From AP-15 sp035538335 (GTDB lineage Bacteria > Pseudomonadota > Alphaproteobacteria > ATCC43930 > CGMCC-115725): 64,000 bases of DNA. This document shows, piece by piece, positions 1-9,482 of this stretch; positions within the stretch are counted from its first letter, which is position 1, and every line of letters starts with the position of its first letter. Under the pieces are notes generated by a model. That model did no database searches and had not been told where the DNA came from. It was given only the letters and a program-made list of their open reading frames with translations. The position numbers were made by a program, and so were the translations under genes. The stretch lies in assembly GCA_035538335.1 (NCBI GenBank), contig DATLKN010000022.1:62001-126000 (forward strand), in the 5' to 3' direction.

Positions 1-8
1 CACGACGC

Positions 9-926
9 TCACCACCAGCGACCCGCGCCTGCGGGATCGAGCAGCAGCAGGCTGAAGACCAGGAACAAATAGAGCAACGAGAAGGTGAACATCTCGCGCG
101 CGCGGCGGTCGCCGTCGTCGCGGCAGACGCGGACCGCCTGCAGCGTGAAGACCGCGCTCAGGCCGAGGGCTGACACCGCATAGACCGGTCCCGCAATGCC
201 GAGCAGCCAAGGCAACAGCGTTATCGGCCACAACAGCAAGGTGTACAACAGCATCTGCCGCTTGGTCTCGCGCACTCCGGCGACGACCGGCAGCATCGGC
301 ACGCCGGCGGCCGCATAGTCATCGGCACGATAGAGCGACAGTGCCCAGAAATGTGGCGGAGTCCAAAAAAAGATAATGCCAAACAGGGCGATTGCCCCCC
401 AGTCGATTTGCCCAGTGACAGCCACCCAACCGATCATTGGCGGAAAGGCCCCGGCCGCACCGCCAATGACAATATTCTGCGGCGTCCGCCGTTTGAGCCA
501 GATCGTGTAGACGAAGACGTAAAAGAGGATCGTCAAAGCCAATAGCTCGGCGGCCACCAAGTTGACTGCGAGCCACATCGTCACGACCGCGCCGACGCCG
601 AGCACGACGCCAAAGCCCAATGCGTCTCCCGGCGCCATCCGGCCTGCGGGCAGCGGCCGGCCCGCAGTGCGCCGCATGATGCGATCGATATCGCGATCGT
701 ACCACATGTTTATCGCGCCCGCCGCCCCCGCCGCCACGGCAATACACAGCACCGCAACAATCGCGAGCACCGGGTGCAGATGGCCAGGCGCCAGCGCTAG
801 GCCGACCACGCCGGTGAATACAACGAGCGACATCACGCGCGGTTTCAGTATCGCAACGTAATCTAATACCCGCGCGTCGCCTGACAATCCTACAATCGGC
901 GATCGAACTTGCGAGATCTCGCTCAT
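9..926 (-). CDS. ctaB: Protoheme IX farnesyltransferase (heme O synthase)
   Basis: A UbiA-superfamily membrane prenyltransferase of 305 residues that attaches a farnesyl group to heme B to give heme O, the precursor of heme A for the oxidase encoded just upstream. The first Asp-rich motif is visible as NMWYDRDID (N73, D77, D79, D81), followed by RTAGRPLPAG. The rest is a run of hydrophobic segments consistent with about nine membrane helices. The start is ATG and the stop TGA lies at the window edge, so the gene is complete. It follows ctaD by 26 nt in the order coxB-ctaD-ctaB, the usual alphaproteobacterial arrangement. Genes further downstream (such as cox11 or coxIII) would be outside the window. 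The family assignment is secure. Confidence 0.96.
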   Translation of the reverse strand: MSEISQVRSPIVGLSGDARVLDYVAILKPRVMSLVVFTGVVGLALAPGHLHPVLAIVAVLCIAVAAGAAGAINMWYDRDIDRIMRRTAGRPLPAGRMAPGDALGFGVVLGVGAVVTMWLAVNLVAAELLALTILFYVFVYTIWLKRRTPQNIVIGGAAGAFPPMIGWVAVTGQIDWGAIALFGIIFFWTPPHFWALSLYRADDYAAAGVPMLPVVAGVRETKRQMLLYTLLLWPITLLPWLLGIAGPVYAVSALGLSAVFTLQAVRVCRDDGDRRAREMFTFSLLYLFLVFSLLLLDPAGAGRWW

Positions 927-952
927 TGCGTTACCGGCGCTCTCTCACGCAC

Positions 953-2575
953 TCAGGGTATAACAGGCAGCTCTTCGTAGGTGTGGAACGGAGGCGGCGA
1001 CGATACCTTCCACTCGAGCGTCGTTGCGCCCTCGCCCCAAGGGTTGGCTGCCACGCGGCGGCCGAAGAAGAAAGTATGGAAGACGATGAACACGAAAAAC
1101 ACCGTCGCTCCGGCCGAGATGTACGAACCTACTGAAGACACCAAATTCCACCCGGCATATGCGTCCGGATAATCGGGAATGCGGCGAGGCATGCCGGCGA
1201 GCCCGAGGAAATGCATAGGGAAAAACGTCAGATTGACGCCGATGAACGTCAGCCAAAAATGAATCTTCCCGAAGGTTTCATTGTACTGGCGACCCGACAT
1301 TTTGCCGAACCAATAATAAAAACCGGCGAAGAGCGAAAACACCGCGCCCAACGACAGAACGTAATGGAAATGGCCGACGACGTAGTAGGTATTGTGCAGG
1401 GCCATGTCGACCCCGGCGTTGGCAAGGACGACGCCGGTGACGCCGCCGATCGTAAACAGAAAGATGAAACCGATCGCCCACAGCATCGGCGTCTTGAACT
1501 CGATCGACCCGCCCCACATCGTGGCGATCCACGAAAAGATCTTGATGCCGGTCGGCACGGCAATAACCATCGTCGCGGCTGTGAAATAGGCGCGGGTATC
1601 GACGGAAATGCCGGTCGTGAACATGTGGTGCGCCCACACGACGAAGCCGATGACGCCGATGGAGACCATCGCATAGGCCATCCCGAGATAGCCGAAGATC
1701 GGCTTTTTCGAGAAGGTCGAGACGATCTGCGAGATCATCCCGAAGCCCGGCAGGATCATGATGTAGACTTCGGGATGCCCGAAGAACCAGAACAAATGCA
1801 GGAACAGCAACGGGTCGCCGCCGCCCGCGGGATTGAAAAAGGTCGTCCCGAAATTGCGGTCGGTCAAGAGCATCGTGATCGCGCCGGCGAGCACGGGCAG
1901 CGACAGCAAGAGGAGGAACGCGGTCACCAGGATCGACCACACGAAGAGCGGCATCTTGTGCAGCGTCATTCCCGGCGCGCGCATATTGAAAATCGTCGTA
2001 ATGAAATTGATTGCCCCCATGATCGACGACGCGCCGGCGAGATGGAGCGAGAAGATCACCATATCGACTGCCGGTCCGGGATGGCCGATCGGACCGGAGA
2101 GCGGCGGATAGACAGTCCAGCCGACGCCAGCGCCGCCGCCGATGAAGGCCGAGCCGAGCAACAGCGCGAAGGACGGGATCAACAGCCAGAAGCTGATGTT
2201 GTTGAGGCGCGGGAACGCCATGTCCGGCGCACCGATCATCAGCGGCACAAACCAATTGCCAAAGCCGCCGATCATCGCCGGCATCACGGTGAAAAACACC
2301 ATGATCAGGCCGTGCGCAGTGATGATGACGTTGTAGAGCTGCCGGTCGTCGCCGAGGAACTGATTGTGCGGAAACATCAGCTGCGTGCGCATCAGGATCG
2401 AGAAGAGGCCGCCGATCAGCCCGCCGCAGATGGCAAATATCAGATAGAGGGTCCCGATGTCCTTGTGATTCGTCGAGCACAACCAACGCGTGAAGAACCT
2501 CGGCCGATGACCGCCGTGCTCGGCCGTGCCATGGGCATGCGCGTCGTCGGTATGCGCGTCCCGCTCGTAACTCAT
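953..2575 (-). CDS. ctaD: Cytochrome c oxidase subunit I (aa3 type)
   Basis: Catalytic subunit of the aa3-type heme-copper oxidase, reducing oxygen to water and pumping protons in the inner membrane. With the ATG start chosen here it has 540 residues and twelve predicted membrane helices. Visible ligands and landmarks: H88 in TAHGLIMVFF (low-spin heme a), HPEVY at 267-271 (CuB histidine and the cross-linked tyrosine), HH at 316-317 (CuB) and HFHYVLS with H402/H404 (heme a3 and heme a). The N-terminus is histidine-rich before the conserved STNHKDIGTLY. A TTG fifteen bases upstream overlaps the coxB stop, but the ATG has a better AAGGGG ribosome-binding site. It is translated right behind coxB. 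Confidence 0.97.
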   Translation of the reverse strand: MSYERDAHTDDAHAHGTAEHGGHRPRFFTRWLCSTNHKDIGTLYLIFAICGGLIGGLFSILMRTQLMFPHNQFLGDDRQLYNVIITAHGLIMVFFTVMPAMIGGFGNWFVPLMIGAPDMAFPRLNNISFWLLIPSFALLLGSAFIGGGAGVGWTVYPPLSGPIGHPGPAVDMVIFSLHLAGASSIMGAINFITTIFNMRAPGMTLHKMPLFVWSILVTAFLLLLSLPVLAGAITMLLTDRNFGTTFFNPAGGGDPLLFLHLFWFFGHPEVYIMILPGFGMISQIVSTFSKKPIFGYLGMAYAMVSIGVIGFVVWAHHMFTTGISVDTRAYFTAATMVIAVPTGIKIFSWIATMWGGSIEFKTPMLWAIGFIFLFTIGGVTGVVLANAGVDMALHNTYYVVGHFHYVLSLGAVFSLFAGFYYWFGKMSGRQYNETFGKIHFWLTFIGVNLTFFPMHFLGLAGMPRRIPDYPDAYAGWNLVSSVGSYISAGATVFFVFIVFHTFFFGRRVAANPWGEGATTLEWKVSSPPPFHTYEELPVIP

Positions 2576-2586
2576 TTCCGGCCCCT

Positions 2587-3501
2587 TCAATGATGTATAC
2601 CGGCCGACGCCTCACCCGAGGCGCCGGGCGATGTCGGAACCGCCGCAAGGCGCACAGGGTTAGCCGGCGCCGTCGCGGCAAACTTCTGCTTCGCGCCCTT
2701 CAGCCAACTCTGAAACTCTTCCTTCGAGACGGCGTGAATTTCTATCGGCATGTAGGCGTGGTTGATGCCACACAACTGATTGCACTGACCGTAGTAGATG
2801 CCGGGACGCTCTATCCTGAACCAAGATTCGTTGACCCGGCCGGGGACGCCGTACTCCTGAACGCCGAACTCCGGCACAAACCAGCTATGGATCACATCCG
2901 TGCTCGTCACGAGCACCTGAATGGTCGTATCGATCGGCACGACCAGCGGATTGTCGGCGGTCAGGAGCCGCTCCTGCCCGGGCTTCAGCGAAGCATCGCG
3001 AACCATGTTGCTGTCGAAGGACAGTTTCCCCTGGTCTGGATATTGATAGGTCCAATACCACTGATGACCCGTAACCTTGATCGTCATCTGCGGATTCTTC
3101 GCTTTGTCCATATAATACATAAGCTTGAAGGACGGAATCGCGATGACGACCAGGATCAATACCGGAACAATCGTCCACATCATCTCGATCACGGTATTGT
3201 GCGAGGTGCGCGACGGAACCGGATTTCGCCGGTCGCTATACCGGACGATCACATAGAGGAGGAGCCCGAGAACGAAAGTCGCGATCGCGAAGATGATCGG
3301 CAAGATGATGTAGTCGTGGAACGCTACGAGCCGCTGCATGACGGGGGTCGCCGCCGGTCGGAAACCGAGTTCCCACGGCCGCGGTCCGTTGGCCGCCCAG
3401 CCGTGCGACGCCGCGAGCGCGGTTGCGATCGCCGCTAGTGCCAGCCCCAACAGGGCTCTGGCGCTCACTCGCTTCGACAGCCATCTCGTCAAGACCGACA
3501 T
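2587..3501 (-). CDS. coxB: Cytochrome c oxidase subunit II
   Basis: Subunit II carries the binuclear CuA centre that accepts electrons from cytochrome c. The 304-residue protein has an N-terminal signal-like helix (about 12-36), two membrane hairpin helices (about 62-88 and 108-130) and a periplasmic cupredoxin domain. CuA ligands are H205, C240, C244, H248 and M251. The residue between the cysteines that is usually Glu (CSELCG) is Gln here (CNQLCG). The open frame extends another 93 codons upstream, but that part is Arg/Pro-rich and unlike the family. The ATG at 3501 is preceded by GGAG at good spacing and gives a normal length. The stop lies immediately before the ctaD start region. Confidence 0.95.
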   Translation of the reverse strand: MSVLTRWLSKRVSARALLGLALAAIATALAASHGWAANGPRPWELGFRPAATPVMQRLVAFHDYIILPIIFAIATFVLGLLLYVIVRYSDRRNPVPSRTSHNTVIEMMWTIVPVLILVVIAIPSFKLMYYMDKAKNPQMTIKVTGHQWYWTYQYPDQGKLSFDSNMVRDASLKPGQERLLTADNPLVVPIDTTIQVLVTSTDVIHSWFVPEFGVQEYGVPGRVNESWFRIERPGIYYGQCNQLCGINHAYMPIEIHAVSKEEFQSWLKGAKQKFAATAPANPVRLAAVPTSPGASGEASAGIHH

Positions 3502-3857
3502 ACCGTCTCCAGCCTCTGCTTCCCGAGGGTGGCCGACCTCGCCCGCTTCCTCCGGTGAGCAACCCGGAGGCGCGTTTCCGAGAGTGGCTTTCCGGGGGGA
3601 CCGTTCGAGCATCGCGCCGCCAACCCGACGCGGCGCACGGCTGCGCCTCGAACACGCCAACGACGGGGGCAAGCTACACCAAAGCGGTCGGGCGGGACAA
3701 CCGCTTGATCCCCCAACCAACTTGTTGCGGCAAGCCGCCGCACGCGGTGCGAACCGGGCGGTGGGGGCCAGTCTGAGCACGTTTCCCGCTTTCTATCCCG
3801 CTACCGCACGATCATATTGAGGCGCAACGCCGAGGCGCTAACCACGAGGAGTAGCGA
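3502..3857. other. Divergent intergenic region coxB / tldD
   Basis: A 356-nt stretch between the divergent coxB and tldD genes. It must contain the promoters for the oxidase operon and for tldD. GAGGAG lies just upstream of the tldD ATG and GGAG just upstream of coxB. I saw no convincing sigma-70 promoter, inverted repeat or small gene. The open frames that cross it are Arg/Pro-rich out-of-frame translations of GC-rich DNA. Confidence 0.5.
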
Positions 3858-5291
3858 ATGACCGATCTCGCCCTCACCGACACGCTGTTTTTCGAGCGCA
3901 CCGGCTTGGACCGGCGGCGGGTCGAAGCGCTCGTCGCGAGCGCGTTATCGGGGATGGACGACGGCGAACTCTTTCTCGAATACAGCCAATCCGAGAGCCT
4001 GTCGCTCGACGACGGCCGCATCAAGAGCGCGAGCTTCGATACGACCCACGGCTTCGGTTTGCGGGCGGTCAGGGAAGAGGCGGCGGGCTATGCGCATTCC
4101 TCCGAACTGTCCGAGGCGGCGATCCGGCGCGCCGCGGCAGCCGTGCGGGCGGTCCAGGGCGGCCATTCCGGGGTGCTGGCGGAAACGCCGATGGGAACCA
4201 ATCGCAGCCTCTATACGGACGATAACCCGCTGGGGCTGGTCGACTTGGCGGCAAAGACGCAGCTTTTATCCGAGATCGACGCGTATGCGAGGAGCCGCGA
4301 TGCGCGCGTCAAGCAGGTCATGGCCTCGTTGTCCGGCGTTTGGCAAGCGGTACAGATCGTGCGCCCGGACGGCAGCCGGGTCGCCGACATTCGGCCCCTC
4401 GTCAGGCTGAACGTCGCGATCGTCGTCGGCGAGGGCGATCGCATGGAAACGGGCTCCGCCGGCGCCGGCGGGCGCGTCACCTACGAACGCTATCTCGATC
4501 CGCGGCAGTGGCGGGTGCAGGTCGACGAAGCTTTGCGGCAGGCGCTCGTCAATCTCGGCTCGGTGCCGGCTCCGGCCGGCGAGATGACCGTCGTGCTCGG
4601 TCCGGGATGGCCCGGCGTCATGCTTCACGAGGCGATCGGGCACGGGCTGGAGGGCGACTTCAACCGCCGCAAGACCTCGGCCTTCTCGGGCATGCTCGGC
4701 GAGCGCGTCGCCGCCCCAGGGGTCACCGTCGTCGATGACGGCACGATCCCGAACCGGCGCGGGTCGCTGTCTGTCGATGACGAGGGAACCCCATCGAACT
4801 GCACCGTCCTCATCGAAGACGGCGTCCTCAAGGGATACATGCAGGACCGGATGAACGCGCGCCTACTGGGCATGCGGCCGACCGGCAACGGCCGCCGGCA
4901 GGGCTTTGGCTATGCCCCGATGCCTCGCATGACGAATACGTACATGCGGGCGGGCGAGCGCGACCCGAAGGAGATCGTCGCGTCGGTGGAGCGCGGCCTC
5001 TACGCGGTCAATTTCGGCGGCGGGCAGGTCGACATAACCTCGGGGAAATTCGTGTTTTCCGCCTCCGAGGCCTACCTGATCGAAAAGGGCCGGATCGGGC
5101 CCGCGGTCAAGGGGGCGACCCTTATCGGCAACGGACCCGACGCCTTGACCAAAGTCACGATGATCGGCAACGACCTCGCCTTCGACGACGGCATCGGGAC
5201 GTGCGGCAAGGACGGCCAGGGCGTGCCGGTCGGCGTCGGCCAGCCGACGTTGCGCATGGATAAGCTGACCGTCGGCGGCACCGCCGCGTGA
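3858..5291 (+). CDS. tldD: Metalloprotease TldD
   Basis: TldD is the catalytic half of the TldD/TldE(PmbA) zinc protease, known for maturing peptide antibiotics such as microcin B17 and for degrading CcdA. At 477 residues it is of normal length. The zinc motif HEAIGH lies at 257-262, and the conserved C-terminal Cys in GTCGKDGQG is at about 449. A GAGGAG ribosome-binding site precedes the ATG. It is divergent from coxB. Its partner pmbA is not adjacent but lies about 9.6 kb downstream at 14.9 kb. Its stop overlaps the start of the next gene (TGATG), suggesting translational coupling with the glycosidase-like protein. Natural substrates cannot be read from sequence. Confidence 0.96.
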   Translation: MTDLALTDTLFFERTGLDRRRVEALVASALSGMDDGELFLEYSQSESLSLDDGRIKSASFDTTHGFGLRAVREEAAGYAHSSELSEAAIRRAAAAVRAVQGGHSGVLAETPMGTNRSLYTDDNPLGLVDLAAKTQLLSEIDAYARSRDARVKQVMASLSGVWQAVQIVRPDGSRVADIRPLVRLNVAIVVGEGDRMETGSAGAGGRVTYERYLDPRQWRVQVDEALRQALVNLGSVPAPAGEMTVVLGPGWPGVMLHEAIGHGLEGDFNRRKTSAFSGMLGERVAAPGVTVVDDGTIPNRRGSLSVDDEGTPSNCTVLIEDGVLKGYMQDRMNARLLGMRPTGNGRRQGFGYAPMPRMTNTYMRAGERDPKEIVASVERGLYAVNFGGGQVDITSGKFVFSASEAYLIEKGRIGPAVKGATLIGNGPDALTKVTMIGNDLAFDDGIGTCGKDGQGVPVGVGQPTLRMDKLTVGGTAA

Positions 5292-7327
5292 TGCGGATTG
5301 GGGGGGATAGGGCGACCGAACGCCGAATGGGCGCCGGCCGGCGGCGGGGCGTTGTCCTGCTTGCCGCCGCAGTCCTGGCGCTCTCCTTTGATGCCCGCCC
5401 GGCCGCGGCCTGCCCTGATCTCAGCTCCGCGCGCTCGACCCGTTGGTCGATCGCCGCCGAACATGGTGTCTCCTGGCTGGTGACCCCATGCGGCCAGCGC
5501 TTTTTCAGCCTTGGCGTCAACGCGCTCGACGGCGGCTATCCGTTTCGCCGCAAGGCCGGCAAAATCTATTACAGCTGGAAGGCGTTCACCCCCACCTTCG
5601 AGGATTGGGTGTCGCAAACCCGGCGCCGTCTCGGGGCCTGGGGTTTCAACAGTGCCGGCGGCTGGGCCTTGCCGCCGCAGCAATTGAAGCTGCCGACGAT
5701 CATCGATCTCGAGCTAGGACGCCTTGCGCGCTACCACTGGTTCGATCCCTTCGCGCCGGCAACTGCCCGGCGAATGACGACGATCGCCCGCCGGCTCGTC
5801 CGCCCCTATCGCAATACCCCCTACCGCATCGGCTATTTCTCGGACAACGAGGTCGGCTGGTGGGGCGGCGCACTTTTCATCTTCTATTCGATGCAGCCGG
5901 CCGGCTCGGCGACGAAACAGCGCTGGGTCGCCATGTTACGACATTATTACGACGGGCGATGGAGTCGCTTCGTCGCCGATTTCGAGCCGCCGGCCCGAGT
6001 GGCGTCCTGGCGCGCGCTGCTCGCCGCCAAGGGCATGACGCGGCTGCGGCCGGGCAGCGCCGGCATCCACGCCGTCGATCGATGGACCGGCATCCTCGCC
6101 CACCACTACTATAAGCTCGCCGCGGCGGCGATCCACGCGGCCGATCCCGACGCCCTCTACTTCGGCGACCGGTTGCCCATCTACTACGATCCGGCCGCCG
6201 TCCGCGCGATGGCGCCCTATGTCGACGCGATCGCGACGAACTACAACGTCGATGCCAGCGACGGTTGGATCGCTCGATATTTCTTCGACGGCTTGCGCAA
6301 ACTCTCAGGCGGCAAGCCGGTGCTAATTTCCGAGTGGTTTTTCGCCGCCCGTCACAACCGCACAGGGAACCGCAATAACGGCCATTTGATGACGGTCGAC
6401 ACGCAGGCGCAGCGGGCGGCGGGGGCCGCGGCGGCGACGCTCAACATGGCGGCGATCGGAGAGGTGATTGGCGCGCATTGGTTTCAGTACTACGACCATC
6501 CGAAAGGCGGCCGTCCGGACGGCGAGGATTACGATTTCGGCCTCGTCGACATCAACGACCAGCCTTATCGGCGGCTGACTGCGGCGCTCGCCGCGGCGGA
6601 TCGCGCCGTCCCGCACGTCCATGCCGCCGCCCGCCTGTATCCGCCCGAAAACCGGCGCTTCGTGGTTCCGGAGGCGAGGGTCGCGCTCAGGGCGCATTCC
6701 CTCTCCGGCTGGCCGAAACCGGCGAGCCTGCTGCCGCCCCTCGCCGCGTCGCCGGGCGCCGTCGAGTTCGGCGAGGTGTACCTGACCTGGAGCAGGCGCG
6801 GGCTCGCGCTGGCGACGATCGGCCAGGACTATTACGACCTCGACCTGCTGGCCTATCGCGGCTTCTTCCCTCTCGTCGATGCCTATAAGGTCGAGCTGGG
6901 CGTCGATCTCGGCGCGGATCCGCGGCGCTTTACGCTGTTCTTCATTCCGCCGAAAAAAAAGCGGCGAGACTTTCCGCATCTGACTGCGCTGCTCTGTGCC
7001 GGCCGGGCTGAGCGCGCGGAGAGGAACGGCTGCACTGCCGTCAGAGGCGCGCAAGCGGTCTATTTCGGCGCCGATCAGCCGCGCATCACCGCCGAGATGC
7101 GCATTCCGTGGTCGGCCCTCGGCAGCGTTGCGACGCCGCGGCCGGGAATGCGGCTGTCGGTCGAGGTCGCCGTCACAGCCTGGGAACGCGACCGCTGGAT
7201 GTCGCTATCGGGCAAACCGCCCGGACCGGCGATGCAGGCGGTGAACGGCTGGCGCGAGATGCGGCTCGGCGACGGTGTCCAGATGATCGAACGCAGGCCG
7301 GCGACCGCGGCAGGACGGCCGGGCTAA
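5291..7327 (+). CDS. Putative secreted TIM-barrel glycoside hydrolase
   Basis: A 678-residue exported protein. An Arg-rich start is followed by a hydrophobic stretch and an AAA-C junction near residue 40, a signal peptide. The central part resembles clan GH-A agarase-type barrels: GYFSDNEVGWW contains an Asn-Glu pair (about N186-E187) as expected for the acid/base, and VLISEWFF contains a Glu (about 348) at the place of the nucleophile. The C-terminal 200 residues, with ITAEMRIPWSAL, look like a beta-rich CBM9/DOMON-like module. No family number can be assigned by eye. The ATG overlaps the tldD stop. A GTG one codon upstream and an ATG at 5327 are alternatives. The stop overlaps the convergent gshA stop. 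Confidence 0.68.
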   Translation: MRIGGDRATERRMGAGRRRGVVLLAAAVLALSFDARPAAACPDLSSARSTRWSIAAEHGVSWLVTPCGQRFFSLGVNALDGGYPFRRKAGKIYYSWKAFTPTFEDWVSQTRRRLGAWGFNSAGGWALPPQQLKLPTIIDLELGRLARYHWFDPFAPATARRMTTIARRLVRPYRNTPYRIGYFSDNEVGWWGGALFIFYSMQPAGSATKQRWVAMLRHYYDGRWSRFVADFEPPARVASWRALLAAKGMTRLRPGSAGIHAVDRWTGILAHHYYKLAAAAIHAADPDALYFGDRLPIYYDPAAVRAMAPYVDAIATNYNVDASDGWIARYFFDGLRKLSGGKPVLISEWFFAARHNRTGNRNNGHLMTVDTQAQRAAGAAAATLNMAAIGEVIGAHWFQYYDHPKGGRPDGEDYDFGLVDINDQPYRRLTAALAAADRAVPHVHAAARLYPPENRRFVVPEARVALRAHSLSGWPKPASLLPPLAASPGAVEFGEVYLTWSRRGLALATIGQDYYDLDLLAYRGFFPLVDAYKVELGVDLGADPRRFTLFFIPPKKKRRDFPHLTALLCAGRAERAERNGCTAVRGAQAVYFGADQPRITAEMRIPWSALGSVATPRPGMRLSVEVAVTAWERDRWMSLSGKPPGPAMQAVNGWREMRLGDGVQMIERRPATAAGRPG

Positions 7328-8691
7328 TAAGCGTAGCTGGCAAAAACCGGATCGATGTCGCCGTTCCAGCGGGTCCGATAATCTTCGATCAGCTCTTCGG
7401 CCGGGCTACGGCCCGAGCGCGCGATGGCAAAGAGCGGGTCGAGAAAGTGCGATTCGTCCTCGCCGCCGGGGTCGCGACGGGCCCGGCGCGACAAGCCCTC
7501 GCGCGCGATCTCCAGCATTTCGAGGGCGATGTCGCGCAAGCTGCGCGAGCGGTGCCGGGTAGCGAGCCCCTGCCGCGGCACATCGCGGCGCATTTCTTCG
7601 CGCTCCGCCTGCGTCCAATCCGCAACGAGGTCGCAGGCGGCATCGAGCGCCGTGTCGTCGTAAAAGATGCCCACCCATAGCGCCGGCAGCGCGCACAGGC
7701 GCAGCCACGGGCCGCCGTCGGCGCCGCGCATTTCGAGATAGGTCTTTAGCCGGACTTCCGGAAAAGCGGTGGTCAGATGGTCGCTCCAATCGCCGCGGGT
7801 CGGCACCTCGCCCGGCAACGCTGGCAGACGCCCCTTCATGAAATCGCGGAATGACTGCCCGCTGGCATCGATGTACCGGCCCTCGCGGTAGACGAAGTAC
7901 ATCGGCACGTCGAGCATGTAGTCGACATAGCGCTCGAACCCGAAGCCCGGCTCGAAGACAAAGGGCAGCGTGCCGCACCGATCGGGGTCGGTGTCGGTCC
8001 AGACGAGGCTGCGATAGCTCAAATACCCGGAAGGCTGGCCCTCGACGAAGGGCGAATTGGCGAACAGCGCGACCGCAACCGGCTGCAGCGCGAGGGCGGC
8101 GCGGAACTTGCGCACCATGTCGCGCTCCGAACCATAGTCGAGATTCGCCTGTACCGTGCAGGTGCGCAGCATCATGTCGAGGCCGAGCCGGCCTTTTTTC
8201 GGCATATAGTCGCGCATGATCCGGTAGCGGGCTTTCGGCATCCAGGAGACGTCCTCGCGCCGCCATTTCGGGTCGAAACCGAGACCGAGCATGCCGAGTC
8301 CGAGTTCGTCGCAGACTTCGCGCACCTGACGAAGGTGCTCGTGCACCTCGTCGCAGGTCTGATGGACGTTTTCGAGAGGCGCGCCCGAGAGTTCGAATTG
8401 CCCGCCGGGCTCGAGGGTGATTGAACATTGCGCGTCGTTGGAGAGCGCGACCGGTTTGCCGGCTTCGAGCACCGGCTTCCACCCGAACCGGGTCATGCCC
8501 TGAAGCAGCGCGCCGATGCCGTCCGGACCATCATAGGGAACTCTGCGCAAATCCTGGCGGCGGAACACGAATTTCTCGTGCTCGGTGCCGACGCGCCAAG
8601 CCTGGCGCGGCTTCGAGCCGGATTCGAGGTGCTCGACGAGCTGGCTCTTGTCGGTGATCGGCGGTCCCTGCGAACTCGGCGTGGTAGTCAT
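7324..8691 (-). CDS. gshA: Glutamate-cysteine ligase
   Basis: Catalyses the first step of glutathione synthesis, ATP-dependent formation of gamma-glutamylcysteine. The 455-residue protein is of the alphaproteobacterial/plant type, with WRVGTEHEKF near the N-terminus, LEPGGQFELSG and the MPKARYRIM segment. I chose the ATG at 8691 because GGAG lies upstream. An ATG at 8715 overlaps the rsmE stop as TGATG and could be used by coupling, adding eight residues. The order rsmE-gshA suggests co-transcription. The TAG stop overlaps the TAA stop of the convergent glycosidase-like gene within CTAA, leaving no space for a terminator. Confidence 0.94.
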   Translation of the reverse strand: MTTTPSSQGPPITDKSQLVEHLESGSKPRQAWRVGTEHEKFVFRRQDLRRVPYDGPDGIGALLQGMTRFGWKPVLEAGKPVALSNDAQCSITLEPGGQFELSGAPLENVHQTCDEVHEHLRQVREVCDELGLGMLGLGFDPKWRREDVSWMPKARYRIMRDYMPKKGRLGLDMMLRTCTVQANLDYGSERDMVRKFRAALALQPVAVALFANSPFVEGQPSGYLSYRSLVWTDTDPDRCGTLPFVFEPGFGFERYVDYMLDVPMYFVYREGRYIDASGQSFRDFMKGRLPALPGEVPTRGDWSDHLTTAFPEVRLKTYLEMRGADGGPWLRLCALPALWVGIFYDDTALDAACDLVADWTQAEREEMRRDVPRQGLATRHRSRSLRDIALEMLEIAREGLSRRARRDPGGEDESHFLDPLFAIARSGRSPAEELIEDYRTRWNGDIDPVFASYAY

Positions 8692-8714
8692 CGACGACGG
8701 AACTCCAGAAAACA

Positions 8715-9473
8715 TCAACGCGGCCGGGAGCTTTGCCAATCCCCGGCGACCGCTTGCAACACCGCCAACCCCGCGAGAGCGGCCGTTTCGGCCCGCAACA
8801 CCCTCGGGCCGAGCCCGACGCGGCTAACAAAGGAGAGTTTGCCGAAAGCGTCAAGCTCAGATTGGGCGAAGCCGCCTTCCGGTCCGATCAACAGCGCGGC
8901 CGGCCCGGCCGCCAGCCGCGCTGCTGCCGCAGCAATCGGCTCGCCCGCGCCGCTCTCGTCGCAGACGAGGAGCGGCCGGGCCGCAGGCCAACGCGCGAGG
9001 GCTCGGTCCAACGGCTCGAGCGGGCGGATCTCCGGCACGCCCAGCCTTTCGCTCTGCTCCGCCGCCGCAACAGCTATGGCATGGAGGCGGCCTGGGTTAA
9101 GTCGCGCGACCTGCGTGCGAGCCGTCGTTACCGGCAAAAGCTCGCTGACGCCGAGCTCGGTCGCCTTCTCGACCAACCAGTCGAGCCGCGAATGCCGGAG
9201 CGGCGCGAACAGCAACGATAGCTCGCGTCCCACGCTCGGCTCTCGCAGACGCTGCTCGACGGCGAGTTCGGCGCCCCCTTTCGGACCTGCCGCGATCCGG
9301 CACAGCCACTCGCCGTCGGCGCCGTTAAAGGCGGCGACGGGCGACCCTTCCGCGAGTCGAAGCACAACTCGCAGATGGTGCGCCTGCGCCTTCGTCAGCC
9401 CGACGACGACGCCTTCGGCGAGCCGCGCGGCGACATATACCCGGCTTGCCGATGTCTCGCTGGTGGTCTTCAC
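8715..9473 (-). CDS. rsmE: 16S rRNA (uracil-1498-N3)-methyltransferase
   Basis: A SPOUT-class methyltransferase of 252 residues that modifies U1498 of 16S rRNA. Family signatures include KATELGVSELLPV (preceded by RLDWLVE) and the SPOUT cofactor knot with LLIGPEGGF and VLRAETAAL. The start codon is GTG, preceded by a GGGGGG tract as ribosome-binding site. It diverges from ubiA over 44 nt and reads into gshA with a possible TGATG overlap. The assignment rests on the strong knot motif; nothing is unusual about length. Confidence 0.94.
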   Translation of the reverse strand: MKTTSETSASRVYVAARLAEGVVVGLTKAQAHHLRVVLRLAEGSPVAAFNGADGEWLCRIAAGPKGGAELAVEQRLREPSVGRELSLLFAPLRHSRLDWLVEKATELGVSELLPVTTARTQVARLNPGRLHAIAVAAAEQSERLGVPEIRPLEPLDRALARWPAARPLLVCDESGAGEPIAAAAARLAAGPAALLIGPEGGFAQSELDAFGKLSFVSRVGLGPRVLRAETAALAGLAVLQAVAGDWQSSRPR

Positions 9474-9482
9474 CCGCCCCCC

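Noticed and set aside
9..926. Incomplete cox operon (absence of cox11/coxIII)
   Set aside because: ctaB lies at the window edge, so absence of downstream genes cannot be judged.
1211..2593. A 460-codon plus-strand open frame
   Set aside because: Exactly opposite ctaD and of charged low-complexity composition; no family resemblance.
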